Source of the DNA: HGM11412 sp045602125
Lineage (GTDB): Bacteria; Bacillota; Clostridia; Christensenellales; Borkfalkiaceae
DNA length: 11,161 nucleotides
Direction of reading: 5' to 3'
Assembly (NCBI GenBank): GCA_045602125.1
Contig: JAZSBA010000115.1
Coordinates: forward strand, 1 to 11,161
The notes beneath the pieces are model-generated. The model did no database searches. It was not told the origin of the DNA and saw only the letters and a program-made list of their open reading frames with translations. The position numbers and the translations under genes were made by a program. Below are positions 1 to 5,289 of the stretch, one piece after another; the first letter of the stretch is position 1; each line of letters starts with the position of its first letter.

Positions 1-162
1 TATTCTTTAAATTCGTTTAAAGAAAACGGCTTTGAAATAATCTTTGAAACGCGTGATCTTCACGCGGGAGACGTTTCTCAAAACGTTATGACAGAGTACG
101 AGCAAAAATTCGTTGCGCTCGGTAAAAATATAAATAAATTAATTGCGAAGGTGAAAAAATGA
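1..162 (+). CDS. trmB: tRNA (guanine-N7-)-methyltransferase, C-terminal part
   Basis: Only the last 53 codons are in the window; the gene begins to the left. TrmB methylates G46 of tRNA to m7G using S-adenosylmethionine. Seen: frame 1 is open from the first base to TGA at 160-162 and reads YSLNSFKENGFE, then TRDLH, then NVMTEYEQKFVALGK. The block around RDLH and NVMTEYExKF followed by a G and a short basic tail is the typical C-terminus of bacterial TrmB, where the Thr-Glu-Tyr-Glu stretch contributes to substrate binding. The stop codon overlaps the start of the next gene as ATGA, so the two are probably translationally coupled. The SAM-binding N-terminal domain cannot be checked here. Confidence 0.88.
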   Translation, partial: YSLNSFKENGFEIIFETRDLHAGDVSQNVMTEYEQKFVALGKNINKLIAKVKK

Positions 163-1007
163 TAGTAAAAACCATTGACTTATACGAGTATTTTAACGTT
201 CCTAAACCAGAAAACGCCGTTGGTAAATTAACGGAGTATATCACCGATATTTTCGACGCGTTAAGCTTTACGCGTAAGCGCCCCGCAATGCTCGTTATCC
301 CCGGCGGTGGTTACGAATACGTAAGCCCAAGAGAAGCAGAGCCTATTGCTTTTAAATATTTAGCCGAAGGCTACTGCGCGTTCGTTCTCGATTATTCTTG
401 CGCGCCTTGTAAATTCCCAACCGCTTTAAAAGAAGCGGGCATGGCTATGGCGTATATTCGTGAGCACGCTGAAAAATTTCAAATTAATAACGTTTGCGCT
501 CTCGGTTGTTCGGCAGGCGGTCATTTATGCGCGTGTTTAGCAACTATTTACGCCGATAAATCTCTTGACTTTTTAGGCGATAAAAAAGCGTTCGTTAAAC
601 CAGACGCTTGCGTTTTATTGTATCCCGTTATAACTAGTGGTGTGAAAACTCACGGTGGCTCGTTTAATAATCTTTGCGGGGACGATCAAGAACTTAGAAG
701 TTATCTCTCGCTTGAAAATAGAGTTAATAAAGATAGCGTTCCAGCATATATTTTCTCTACATTATGGGATACTTGCGTTCCGTGTAAAAACAGTTTGCTC
801 CTTGCTTGCGCTTACGAGGAGGCTGGCGTTCCGTTCTCACTTCATATTCTTGAAAAGGGCTATCACGGTTTATCGGTTAACGATATAACTTCGGATAGTA
901 ACGAAAGATTATTAGAAAGAGCGCCGTCAACCCCTGAAAATTACAACGATTGGATAAAGCAATCACTTATTTGGCTTAAAGAAAGGGGAATAGTCGTTGA
1001 AGATTAA
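159..1007 (+). CDS. alpha/beta hydrolase, esterase (acetyl esterase/BD-FAE-like)
   Basis: A 282-residue cytoplasmic alpha/beta-hydrolase with no signal peptide or membrane segment. Seen: an oxyanion-hole strand LVIPGGGY (about 45-52), the nucleophile elbow GCSAGGH with Ser118, an acidic residue Asp204 in the segment W-D-T-C-V-P, and a C-terminal His236 in GYHGLS, which together make a full Ser-Asp-His triad in the right order and spacing. Known: this arrangement is that of small esterases and acetylxylan/feruloyl-esterase-like or kynurenine-formamidase-like hydrolases; the substrate cannot be told from sequence. The protein is rich in cysteine for its kind. Start ATG overlaps the trmB stop and is preceded by AAGGTG, supporting it. 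It is probably co-transcribed with trmB, though no functional link is evident. Confidence 0.85.
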   Translation: MIVKTIDLYEYFNVPKPENAVGKLTEYITDIFDALSFTRKRPAMLVIPGGGYEYVSPREAEPIAFKYLAEGYCAFVLDYSCAPCKFPTALKEAGMAMAYIREHAEKFQINNVCALGCSAGGHLCACLATIYADKSLDFLGDKKAFVKPDACVLLYPVITSGVKTHGGSFNNLCGDDQELRSYLSLENRVNKDSVPAYIFSTLWDTCVPCKNSLLLACAYEEAGVPFSLHILEKGYHGLSVNDITSDSNERLLERAPSTPENYNDWIKQSLIWLKERGIVVED

Positions 1008-1035
1008 AAAACAGCTCGATTTTTCGAGCTTATAA
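1008..1035 (-). terminator. hairpin followed by a U-tract only on the minus strand
   Basis: A perfect 7-bp stem, AGCTCGA (1013-1019) with TCGAGCT (1024-1030) and a TTTT loop, lies between the hydrolase stop and the tRNA. On the + strand it is followed by TATAAG, not a T-run. On the - strand it is followed by G and six T. It therefore reads as a backstop terminator for leftward transcription, and as a weak or non-functional one for the hydrolase, whose transcript may continue into the tRNA. Confidence 0.45.
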
Positions 1036-1118
1036 GTGGACGTGGCGGAACTGGCAGACGCTCAGGTCTCAGAAGCCTGTGGTTAACCGTGTGAGTTCAA
1101 ATCTCATCGTCCGCACCA
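1036..1118 (+). tRNA. tRNA-Leu (anticodon CAG)
   Basis: An 83-nt class II tRNA including an encoded CCA. The acceptor stem pairs GTGGACG (1036-1042) with CGTCCGC (1108-1114) with one G-T pair; the discriminator is A1115 and CCA is 1116-1118. The D-arm is GCG/CGC around the AACTGGCAGA region. The anticodon stem CAGGT/GCCTG encloses the loop CTCAGAA, giving anticodon CAG at 1070-1072, which reads CUG leucine codons. A short extra arm (TGG, TTAA, CCG) and a T-arm GTGAG/CTCAT with loop TTCAAAT complete the cloverleaf. The long variable arm agrees with leucine identity. No promoter of its own is clear upstream, so it may be made from the trmB-hydrolase transcript. Confidence 0.95.
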
Positions 1119-1149
1119 AAAAAAGACCTTCTTGTGAAGGTCTTTTTTT
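1119..1149. terminator. bidirectional Rho-independent terminator after tRNA-Leu
   Basis: An 8-bp stem, AGACCTTC (1124-1131) with GAAGGTCT (1136-1143) and loop TTGT, is flanked by an A-run on the left and a T-run on the right, and the A and T runs extend the pairing. It terminates the tRNA on the + strand. It can also stop leftward transcripts coming from the metallo-hydrolase gene, which would place the hairpin array at 1152-1317 in the 3' end of that message. Confidence 0.88.
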
Positions 1150-1151
1150 AT

Positions 1152-1317
1152 CCAAGCCGATTTAGGCTTGGTATGTAATCTCACCAAAGGTGAGTATGTA
1201 ATCGCCGTAGGCGTATGTAATCACGCGATAGCGTGCATCAAATCGGCTTGATTACATCCAACACTACGTGTTGATTCCATGCCGTCTACGACGGATAACA
1301 TCCACGCCGTAGGCGTG
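1152..1317. repeat. array of six mini-hairpins with a repeated linker
   Basis: Six short perfect stems follow one another: CCAAGCC/GGCTTGG (1152-1171), TCACC/GGTGA (1181-1193), GCC/GGC (1204-1212), CACGC/GCGTG (1222-1235), AACAC/GTGTT (1260-1272), CCGTC/GACGG (1282-1294) and finally CACGCC/GGCGTG (1303-1317), counting the tiny GCC stem separately. Loops are three to six bases, several being GTA or TAC. The first units are joined by TATGTAATC (1172-1180, 1195-1203, 1214-1222); the later ones by GATTACATCC, GATTCCAT and GATAACATCC, which are the reverse-complement form. A long-range inverted repeat, CAAGCCGATTT (1153-1163) with AAATCGGCTTG (1240-1250), competes with the first hairpin. Together with the tRNA this accounts for the gene-free stretch 1008-1345. 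The unit lengths are too irregular for CRISPR. The origin is unknown; it resembles a composite intergenic palindromic repeat. Confidence 0.8.
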
Positions 1318-1345
1318 ATTTTTTTGATTGCAAAAGATTTATTTC

Positions 1346-2116
1346 TTATATTTCATATTCAATCCCTGTTGATAAGGGATAAAGTTTATCTTTTAAAATT
1401 GTTTTTAAATAGCCGTATTGCTCTTCGCCGGTACAATGCCCAGAATATATCAAAGTAGGGTGCTTATCAATCTCGTTTGCAATAAATTCTAACTTTTCAC
1501 TACCTACTTCGTATTTTACAAGGTGAAGCCCGCCGATAAATACTCTCGGCTCAAATTGTTTTAAAATATTGAGTATTCCACGGTGCGAGCATCCGCTTAT
1601 TAAAACGTTATTTATCATAAGATAAATTTCATGAGTAAAATCATCGGGGATAAACTTGCCGTCAACGCGTTCGTTAAGACCGTTACTATCAATAGGATAG
1701 TAGACTTCTCTTTTAGAAGAAACTAAGATAGATAAATCGTTATCAATTTTCAAATCGTTATCAATCAAAACTAATCTATCGCTATCTAAAAGGCTTTTAT
1801 CTATTCCAATGTACTTTTCCGTGCCGTTAAAATAGTCTCTAAAACAGTTTTTGTGCATGACGACGGGCGCTTTATCGTTAAGCGTTAAAAACTCCTTTAT
1901 AGCGCCACTATGGTCGTAATGCCCGTGAGATAAAATAGCAATATCAACTAAACTAAGGTCAATGCCGAGTTTTTTAGCATTTTCTATAGCCGTCGTCGTT
2001 TGACCAAAGTCAAATAAAATGTTTTTATTATTCGTTTGAATAAATAAACTCAAGCCGTGTTCCGCATTTAAAAGTTCGCTTGAACTTGAATTTTCAGTAA
2101 GAACGGTTATTTTCAT
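1346..2116 (-). CDS. metallo-beta-lactamase-fold hydrolase (COG1237/MJ0301-like)
   Basis: A 256-residue soluble protein. Seen: the metal-binding signature H64-G-H66-Y-D68-H69 in LSHGHYDHSG, a further ligand candidate His178 in SGCSHRG, and C-terminal GGLHL (His198) and SGHCTGE (His227). Known: the GCSHxG and C-terminal GHCTG pattern is typical of COG1237, a branch that includes proteins annotated as 7,8-dihydropterin-6-methyl-4-(beta-D-ribofuranosyl)-aminobenzene-5'-phosphate synthase; most members have no proven substrate. The ATG overlaps the stop of the ZIP transporter gene (ATGA), with a G-rich stretch GGGGG just upstream inside that gene, so translation is likely coupled. Inference: a Zn- or Fe/Mn-dependent hydrolase sharing its operon with a metal importer. 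The exact reaction is not assignable. Confidence 0.86.
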   Translation of the reverse strand: MKITVLTENSSSSELLNAEHGLSLFIQTNNKNILFDFGQTTTAIENAKKLGIDLSLVDIAILSHGHYDHSGAIKEFLTLNDKAPVVMHKNCFRDYFNGTEKYIGIDKSLLDSDRLVLIDNDLKIDNDLSILVSSKREVYYPIDSNGLNERVDGKFIPDDFTHEIYLMINNVLISGCSHRGILNILKQFEPRVFIGGLHLVKYEVGSEKLEFIANEIDKHPTLIYSGHCTGEEQYGYLKTILKDKLYPLSTGIEYEI

Positions 2117-2877
2117 AAAGCCCCCATAAGTAAATCAAAAACGAGCATTACGCAAAAGCCGATAAGGAGCGAATAAGTTGCAAGCCTTTCGTTTCCGTGC
2201 GAGTGAGTTTCAGGGATCATTTCGTCGCTTATAACGTAGAGCATAGTTCCGCCTGCAAAGGCAAGGGCGAAAGGAAGAATAGTTACTGAAATGCTAACTG
2301 CAAAATATCCGATAAGCGTTCCTATAACTTCGATAACGCCGGTAAATGCTGCAATTAAAAAAGTTCTCTTTTTGCTCATACCCGCCGCAATCATAGGCGC
2401 GATAATAATCATACCTTCGGGGATGTTTTGAAGTGCGATACCGCCCGCTATCGATAGAGCGTTTCCTAAATTTTCGCTACCGAAACTTACGCCTGCCGCT
2501 ATACCTTCTGGAAAATTGTGAATAGCAATTGCTATAACGAATAATAAAACTTTGTTTATACTCGAAGTTTTGTCTGGGTGAGATTCTTGGTCAAGCCCCG
2601 TCATTTTATGAAGGTGCGGAACGAGTTTATCTATTAAGTTTAGGGTAATAGCGCCTAAAATTATCCCTATAACCGTAACGACAATAGAAAACTTTCCACC
2701 GCCCTCAAAAGACGGAAGAATTAAACCGATTATCGACGCGCAAAGCATAATGCCCGCCGCAAATGAAAGTATAATATCGTTTAGCTTATGTGATGGATTT
2801 TTAATAATGAAACCTAAAATAGCGCCGATTACCGTTGCTCCGCCAACGCCGAGCGCGGTTAAAAGTACTATAGTCAT
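2113..2877 (-). CDS. ZIP family divalent metal transporter (ZupT/GufA-like)
   Basis: A 254-residue polytopic membrane protein with about eight hydrophobic segments and a short hydrophilic, His-containing loop (about 84-106). Seen: the two ZIP signature helices, HNFPEG at 120-125 and QNIPEG at 150-155, which form the binuclear metal site in this family, and a late segment SDEMIPETHSHG carrying more potential ligands. Known: ZIP proteins move Zn2+, Fe2+ or Mn2+ into the cytoplasm; the specificity cannot be read from this sequence. The start ATG has GAGG eight bases upstream. It is the first gene of a two-gene unit with the metallo-hydrolase. I saw no convincing promoter in the short gap to the right, which is occupied by the rpe terminator and AT-rich sequence. 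Confidence 0.93.
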   Translation of the reverse strand: MTIVLLTALGVGGATVIGAILGFIIKNPSHKLNDIILSFAAGIMLCASIIGLILPSFEGGGKFSIVVTVIGIILGAITLNLIDKLVPHLHKMTGLDQESHPDKTSSINKVLLFVIAIAIHNFPEGIAAGVSFGSENLGNALSIAGGIALQNIPEGMIIIAPMIAAGMSKKRTFLIAAFTGVIEVIGTLIGYFAVSISVTILPFALAFAGGTMLYVISDEMIPETHSHGNERLATYSLLIGFCVMLVFDLLMGAL

Positions 2878-2917
2878 ATATACCTCATATAATATGAAAA
2901 AAGTAAATTTTTTGTGT

Positions 2918-2954
2918 AAAAAACAGCGCCGTTTTTACTAGTTAAAACGGCGCT
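2918..2954 (-). terminator. Rho-independent terminator of the rpe operon
   Basis: On the minus strand an 11-bp perfect stem (2944-2954 with 2925-2935, sequence AGCGCCGTTTT and its complement) is followed by G and six T. It starts six bases past the rpe stop codon and closes the sugar-phosphate unit, separating it from the ZIP transporter gene. Confidence 0.9.
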
Positions 2955-2959
2955 AGATA

Positions 2960-3619
2960 TTATTGTTCAATTGAGTTTATAAACGCCTTTTTATCTTCCG
3001 CTTTTAAGCACGCAGAGCCCGCAACGAAAACGTTTGCTCCGTTTTGCTTGCAAATTTCAGCGGTGTTAACGTCAATACCGCCGTCAACTTGAATATGGCA
3101 AGCAGGGTTGATTTTATCAACGAGTTTTTTAAGTTCGTTGAGTTTCGGCATCATATCTTGCATAAAACTTTGACCGCCAAAACCAGGCTCAACCGTCATA
3201 ACTAAAACAAGGTCTAAAATAGGAAGGTATTTTTCAATTGCCGAAACCGGAGTTTTAGGCTTAATCGAGATACCGCATTTAATACCTTTATCCTTGATAA
3301 TTTGAAGAGCCTTTAAAGTGTTTTCTTCGCTGTCTGCCTCAACGTGAATAGTGAGATAATCAGCGCCCGCTTTAATATATTGTTCAACGTAGCGAATAGG
3401 TCTATCGATCATAAGATGCACGTCTAAAACTCTATCGGTAAACTTTCTAAGCGCAGAAACGGTAGAGTAACCGAAAGAAAAGTTAGGAACGAAAGTTCCG
3501 TCCATACAGTCAACGTGGAACCATTTTGCGCCCGCGTCTTCAAGCATTTTAACGTCTCTACCGAAGTTTAATGGGTCGGTAGCGAGGAGTGATGGGGAAA
3601 CTATAAAATTTTTACTCAT
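2960..3619 (-). CDS. rpe: ribulose-phosphate 3-epimerase
   Basis: A 219-residue TIM-barrel enzyme that interconverts ribulose 5-phosphate and xylulose 5-phosphate in the non-oxidative pentose phosphate pathway. Seen: SPSLLATD at the N-terminus, HVDCMDGTFVPN with metal-binding His35 and catalytic Asp37, DVHLM with the next ligand His, the phosphate/active-site segment VMTVEPGFGGQ, and QVDGGID with the second catalytic Asp. Length is normal for Rpe. ATG is preceded by AAGGTG. An allulose-6-phosphate epimerase (AlsE) is a close relative and cannot be wholly excluded, but the motifs fit Rpe. It lies downstream of an aldolase and an isomerase gene on the same strand, separated by a structured repeat in the 168-bp gap, and ends in its own strong terminator. 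Confidence 0.95.
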   Translation of the reverse strand: MSKNFIVSPSLLATDPLNFGRDVKMLEDAGAKWFHVDCMDGTFVPNFSFGYSTVSALRKFTDRVLDVHLMIDRPIRYVEQYIKAGADYLTIHVEADSEENTLKALQIIKDKGIKCGISIKPKTPVSAIEKYLPILDLVLVMTVEPGFGGQSFMQDMMPKLNELKKLVDKINPACHIQVDGGIDVNTAEICKQNGANVFVAGSACLKAEDKKAFINSIEQ

Positions 3620-3629
3620 AATAACACCT

Positions 3630-3754
3630 TTATAAGTCGTTATTTACGGCGTTATACTTTGTTCTTTGTGTTTTATGAAATTCCTGCGACCAATAAGGTC
3701 GCTCCCTTCCATAAAATCACAAACGCCTCGTCTAACTTGCAACTAACGACTTAA
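3630..3754. repeat. structured intergenic repeat, copy 1 (between fsa and rpe)
   Basis: A roughly 120-bp element bounded by a perfect 9-bp inverted repeat, AAGTCGTTA (3634-3642) and TAACGACTT (3744-3752). Inside is a long hairpin: TTTGTGTTTTATG (3665-3677) pairs with CATAAAA-T-CACAAA (3710-3723, one bulged T), then an internal loop, then GCGACC/GGTCGC (3686-3691/3697-3702) around AATAA. The right part, GCCTCGTCTAACTTGCAACT (3725-3744), and the left GGCGTTA match two elements downstream of yjbQ. In the leftward transcript it sits directly upstream of the rpe ribosome binding site. No coding capacity is seen. Confidence 0.75.
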
Positions 3755-3787
3755 TTTGTCGTATTTAAAATTAAACTGTGCTAAACA

Positions 3788-4465
3788 CTAAATATCAAGC
3801 ATAGTCTTGCCTGTGCCACAAAGCTTTTCAAAATCTTCAACGAAGTCTTGTTCAGCTTCTTTAACGCTTGCGTTTCTAATTAAGTTTTCAATAACTTCGG
3901 GGGCGATAGTAACCGCGCCGATACCGTTAGCGCAAAGTTCTTGAACTTGGTTAGAGTTTTTAAAGCTTGCGGCTAAGATTTGAGTTTTGAAACCGCAGTT
4001 ATTTATAATTTGTTGAATAAGTTTAACCGATTCAACGCCGTTTGCTCCAAGGTTATCAATACGGTTAACGTAAGGAGCAACGTAATCAGCGCCCGCTTTT
4101 GCCGCAAGATACGCTTGCATAGGCGTATAAATAGCGGTAGCGGTAATCTTAAAGCCTTGAGCGTGAAGTTTTTTCATAGCCTTTAAGCCTTCTGGGATAG
4201 TCGGGATTTTAACGAAAGTTTCCCTACCTAAAACTTCAGTCATTTTATACGCTTCTTTAATCATAGTTTCCGCTTTTTCAGAAATAACTTGAGCGTGAAG
4301 TTCGGCTTTATCTCCGATAAACTCTCTAATCTCAGTTAAAACTTCGTAAGGGTTGCGTTTTGTTTTTGCTAAGATCGACGGGTTAGTGGTAACGCCGTCA
4401 ACCGCGTAAAATTCACATATTTTTTTAATCTTTTCAATGTTAGCGTCGTCAATTAAGAATTTCAT
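3788..4465 (-). CDS. fsa: fructose-6-phosphate aldolase / transaldolase-like (FSA/TalC)
   Basis: A 225-residue class I aldolase of the small transaldolase family. Seen: TTNPS at 26-30, the Schiff-base lysine Lys86 in FVKIP, then the stretch around TATAIY, and YVAPYVNRID with Tyr132 and Arg135, and ILAASFK. Known: in E. coli FSA the Gln59 and Tyr131 positions separate fructose-6-phosphate aldolases from transaldolases, which carry Glu and Phe. Here Gln59 (HAQV) and Tyr132 are both FSA-type. Inferred reaction: fructose 6-phosphate to or from dihydroxyacetone plus glyceraldehyde 3-phosphate. A GTG nine bases further upstream is in frame, but it forms part of the AGGTGA that serves as the ribosome binding site for the ATG, so I start at the ATG. 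It lies 12 bases behind the SIS isomerase gene and is surely co-transcribed. Confidence 0.9.
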   Translation of the reverse strand: MKFLIDDANIEKIKKICEFYAVDGVTTNPSILAKTKRNPYEVLTEIREFIGDKAELHAQVISEKAETMIKEAYKMTEVLGRETFVKIPTIPEGLKAMKKLHAQGFKITATAIYTPMQAYLAAKAGADYVAPYVNRIDNLGANGVESVKLIQQIINNCGFKTQILAASFKNSNQVQELCANGIGAVTIAPEVIENLIRNASVKEAEQDFVEDFEKLCGTGKTMLDI

Positions 4466-4477
4466 ATTAGTCACCTA

Positions 4478-5077
4478 TTATTTTTTATTAAGTCTTTCGC
4501 CTACCGCTCCACCCGGATGAATAAGCGCAAATTGTTCCGCAACGTAGCCCGTTTCTTCAATAATTGCCGCTTGTAAAGCGTGGAATAAAACGATAAGAGC
4601 AGTAGTGCTAGTAGTACCTTGCATATTGTGTTTATCAGTTTCTCTATTAACGTATTGCTTAATAACAACGTCCGCGCCTTGGGCAAGGGGAGATTCAAGG
4701 TTTTCAGTAATAGTAATAACCTTAACGCCCTTTGCTTTGCAAATATCTAAAATGGGAAGAAGTTCTTTAGTTTTACCACCGCGAGAGGCAAAAAGCATTA
4801 CGTCGTCTTTTTGAAGATATCCGGTAGCGCCGTGAATTGCTTCTGCTGGAGATATAAATCTTGCAGGGCGTTCTACGCAACACATAAGATGGCAAAAGTG
4901 TTGGCAAGCAATACCGGAGTGACCTGAACCTGCCGCGCCGATTCTTACTGCGTTTGATAAAAGTTCAACGGCTTTAGAAAACTCTTCGTCGTTAACGTAA
5001 TTTTTCATTTCTTTAATGCATTCGCTTTCAATATCGAACGCTGAATAGATTGCGTTCTTTGCATTTTCACTAATCAT
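4478..5077 (-). CDS. SIS-domain sugar-phosphate isomerase, KdsD-like without CBS domains
   Basis: A 199-residue single SIS (sugar isomerase) domain. Seen: the phosphate-binding loop RIGAAGSGHSG (45-55), SPAEAIHG (76-83) matching the GEALHG segment of arabinose-5-phosphate isomerases, a second loop ASRGGKTKE (97-105) and the C-terminal FALIHPGGAVGERL, equivalent to FALSHPGGALG in KdsD. KdsD proteins normally continue into two CBS domains; this one stops right after the SIS domain, a form also seen in other bacteria. Likely role: aldose-ketose isomerisation of a phosphorylated pentose or hexose in the cytoplasm, feeding the aldolase and epimerase encoded behind it. 6-phospho-3-hexuloisomerase is another possibility. 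ATG follows AAGGAG at good distance. First gene of the unit. Confidence 0.85.
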   Translation of the reverse strand: MISENAKNAIYSAFDIESECIKEMKNYVNDEEFSKAVELLSNAVRIGAAGSGHSGIACQHFCHLMCCVERPARFISPAEAIHGATGYLQKDDVMLFASRGGKTKELLPILDICKAKGVKVITITENLESPLAQGADVVIKQYVNRETDKHNMQGTTSTTALIVLFHALQAAIIEETGYVAEQFALIHPGGAVGERLNKK

Positions 5078-5099
5078 AAGTTTTCTCCTTAACCAATGT

Positions 5100-5116
5100 T
5101 TGTTATCTTATAACAA
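5100..5116. promoter_or_regulatory. perfect 17-bp palindrome, probable operator
   Basis: TTGTTAT (5100-5106), CTT, ATAACAA (5110-5116) is a perfect 7-3-7 inverted repeat. It covers the predicted transcription start (about 5111) of the leftward sugar-phosphate operon, the usual place for a repressor site. No regulator gene is present in the window to match with it. It is too AT-rich and short to act as a terminator. Confidence 0.55.
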
Positions 5117-5117
5117 T

Positions 5118-5146
5118 AGCATATCACACTAAAATTATTTTAGCAA
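5118..5146 (-). promoter_or_regulatory. sigma-A-like promoter of the SIS-fsa-rpe operon
   Basis: Read on the minus strand: -35 TTGCTA (5146-5141), 17-base spacer, -10 TATGCT (5123-5118) preceded by TGA, giving an extended -10. The predicted start lies near 5111, about 33 bases before the SIS gene ATG, with AAGGAG in between. It is back to back with the yjbQ promoter. Confidence 0.6.
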
Positions 5147-5197
5147 GTAAACAAAGGCAAAACGAGCGTTTATTTTAGAAAAAAACGATAAAAAGCC

Positions 5198-5226
5198 TTG
5201 ACTTAAATAGGAAAAAATTATAGAAT
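5198..5226 (+). promoter_or_regulatory. strong sigma-A-like promoter of the yjbQ-family gene
   Basis: TTGACT (5198-5203), exactly 17 bases, then TAGAAT (5221-5226): five of six consensus bases in each box. The predicted start near 5233 gives a leader of about 57 bases, which holds a small 6-bp hairpin (ACCGAA 5242-5247 with TTCGGT 5256-5261) and then AAGGAG. The leader is too short for a TPP riboswitch. Confidence 0.72.
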
Positions 5227-5289
5227 AAAAGTATAAATAAAACCGAAGTGAAATTTTCGGTGCAAAATATCTTTTTAAGGAGAAAAATA

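Noticed and set aside
655..888. Short + strand frame within the esterase gene
   Set aside because: It is a shifted-frame shadow of the alpha/beta hydrolase, whose triad is intact across the same bases.
1152..1317. CRISPR array
   Set aside because: Repeats are only 9-10 bases, unit lengths vary, the intervening pieces are themselves palindromes, and no cas gene is present.
1036..1345. Attachment site or island boundary at tRNA-Leu
   Set aside because: No integrase is nearby and I found no second copy of the tRNA 3' end in the window; a normal terminator follows the CCA directly.
2886..2896. CATATAATATG palindrome before the ZIP gene as an operator or -10 box
   Set aside because: A -10 there would put the start within a few bases of the ATG and cut off the ribosome binding site; too short and AT-rich to claim as an operator.
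4466..4474. In-frame GTG start for the aldolase
   Set aside because: The GTG is part of the AGGTGA that serves the ATG at 4465, and the ATG gives residue numbering that matches E. coli FSA.
5248..5289. In-frame GTG start giving the YjbQ-family protein 14 more residues
   Set aside because: No ribosome binding site precedes the GTG, it lies in the loop of a leader hairpin, and AAGGAG sits in front of the ATG at 5290.
5227..5289. TPP riboswitch before the putative thiamine-related gene
   Set aside because: The predicted leader is only about 57 bases and contains no recognisable THI-box segments, only one small hairpin.
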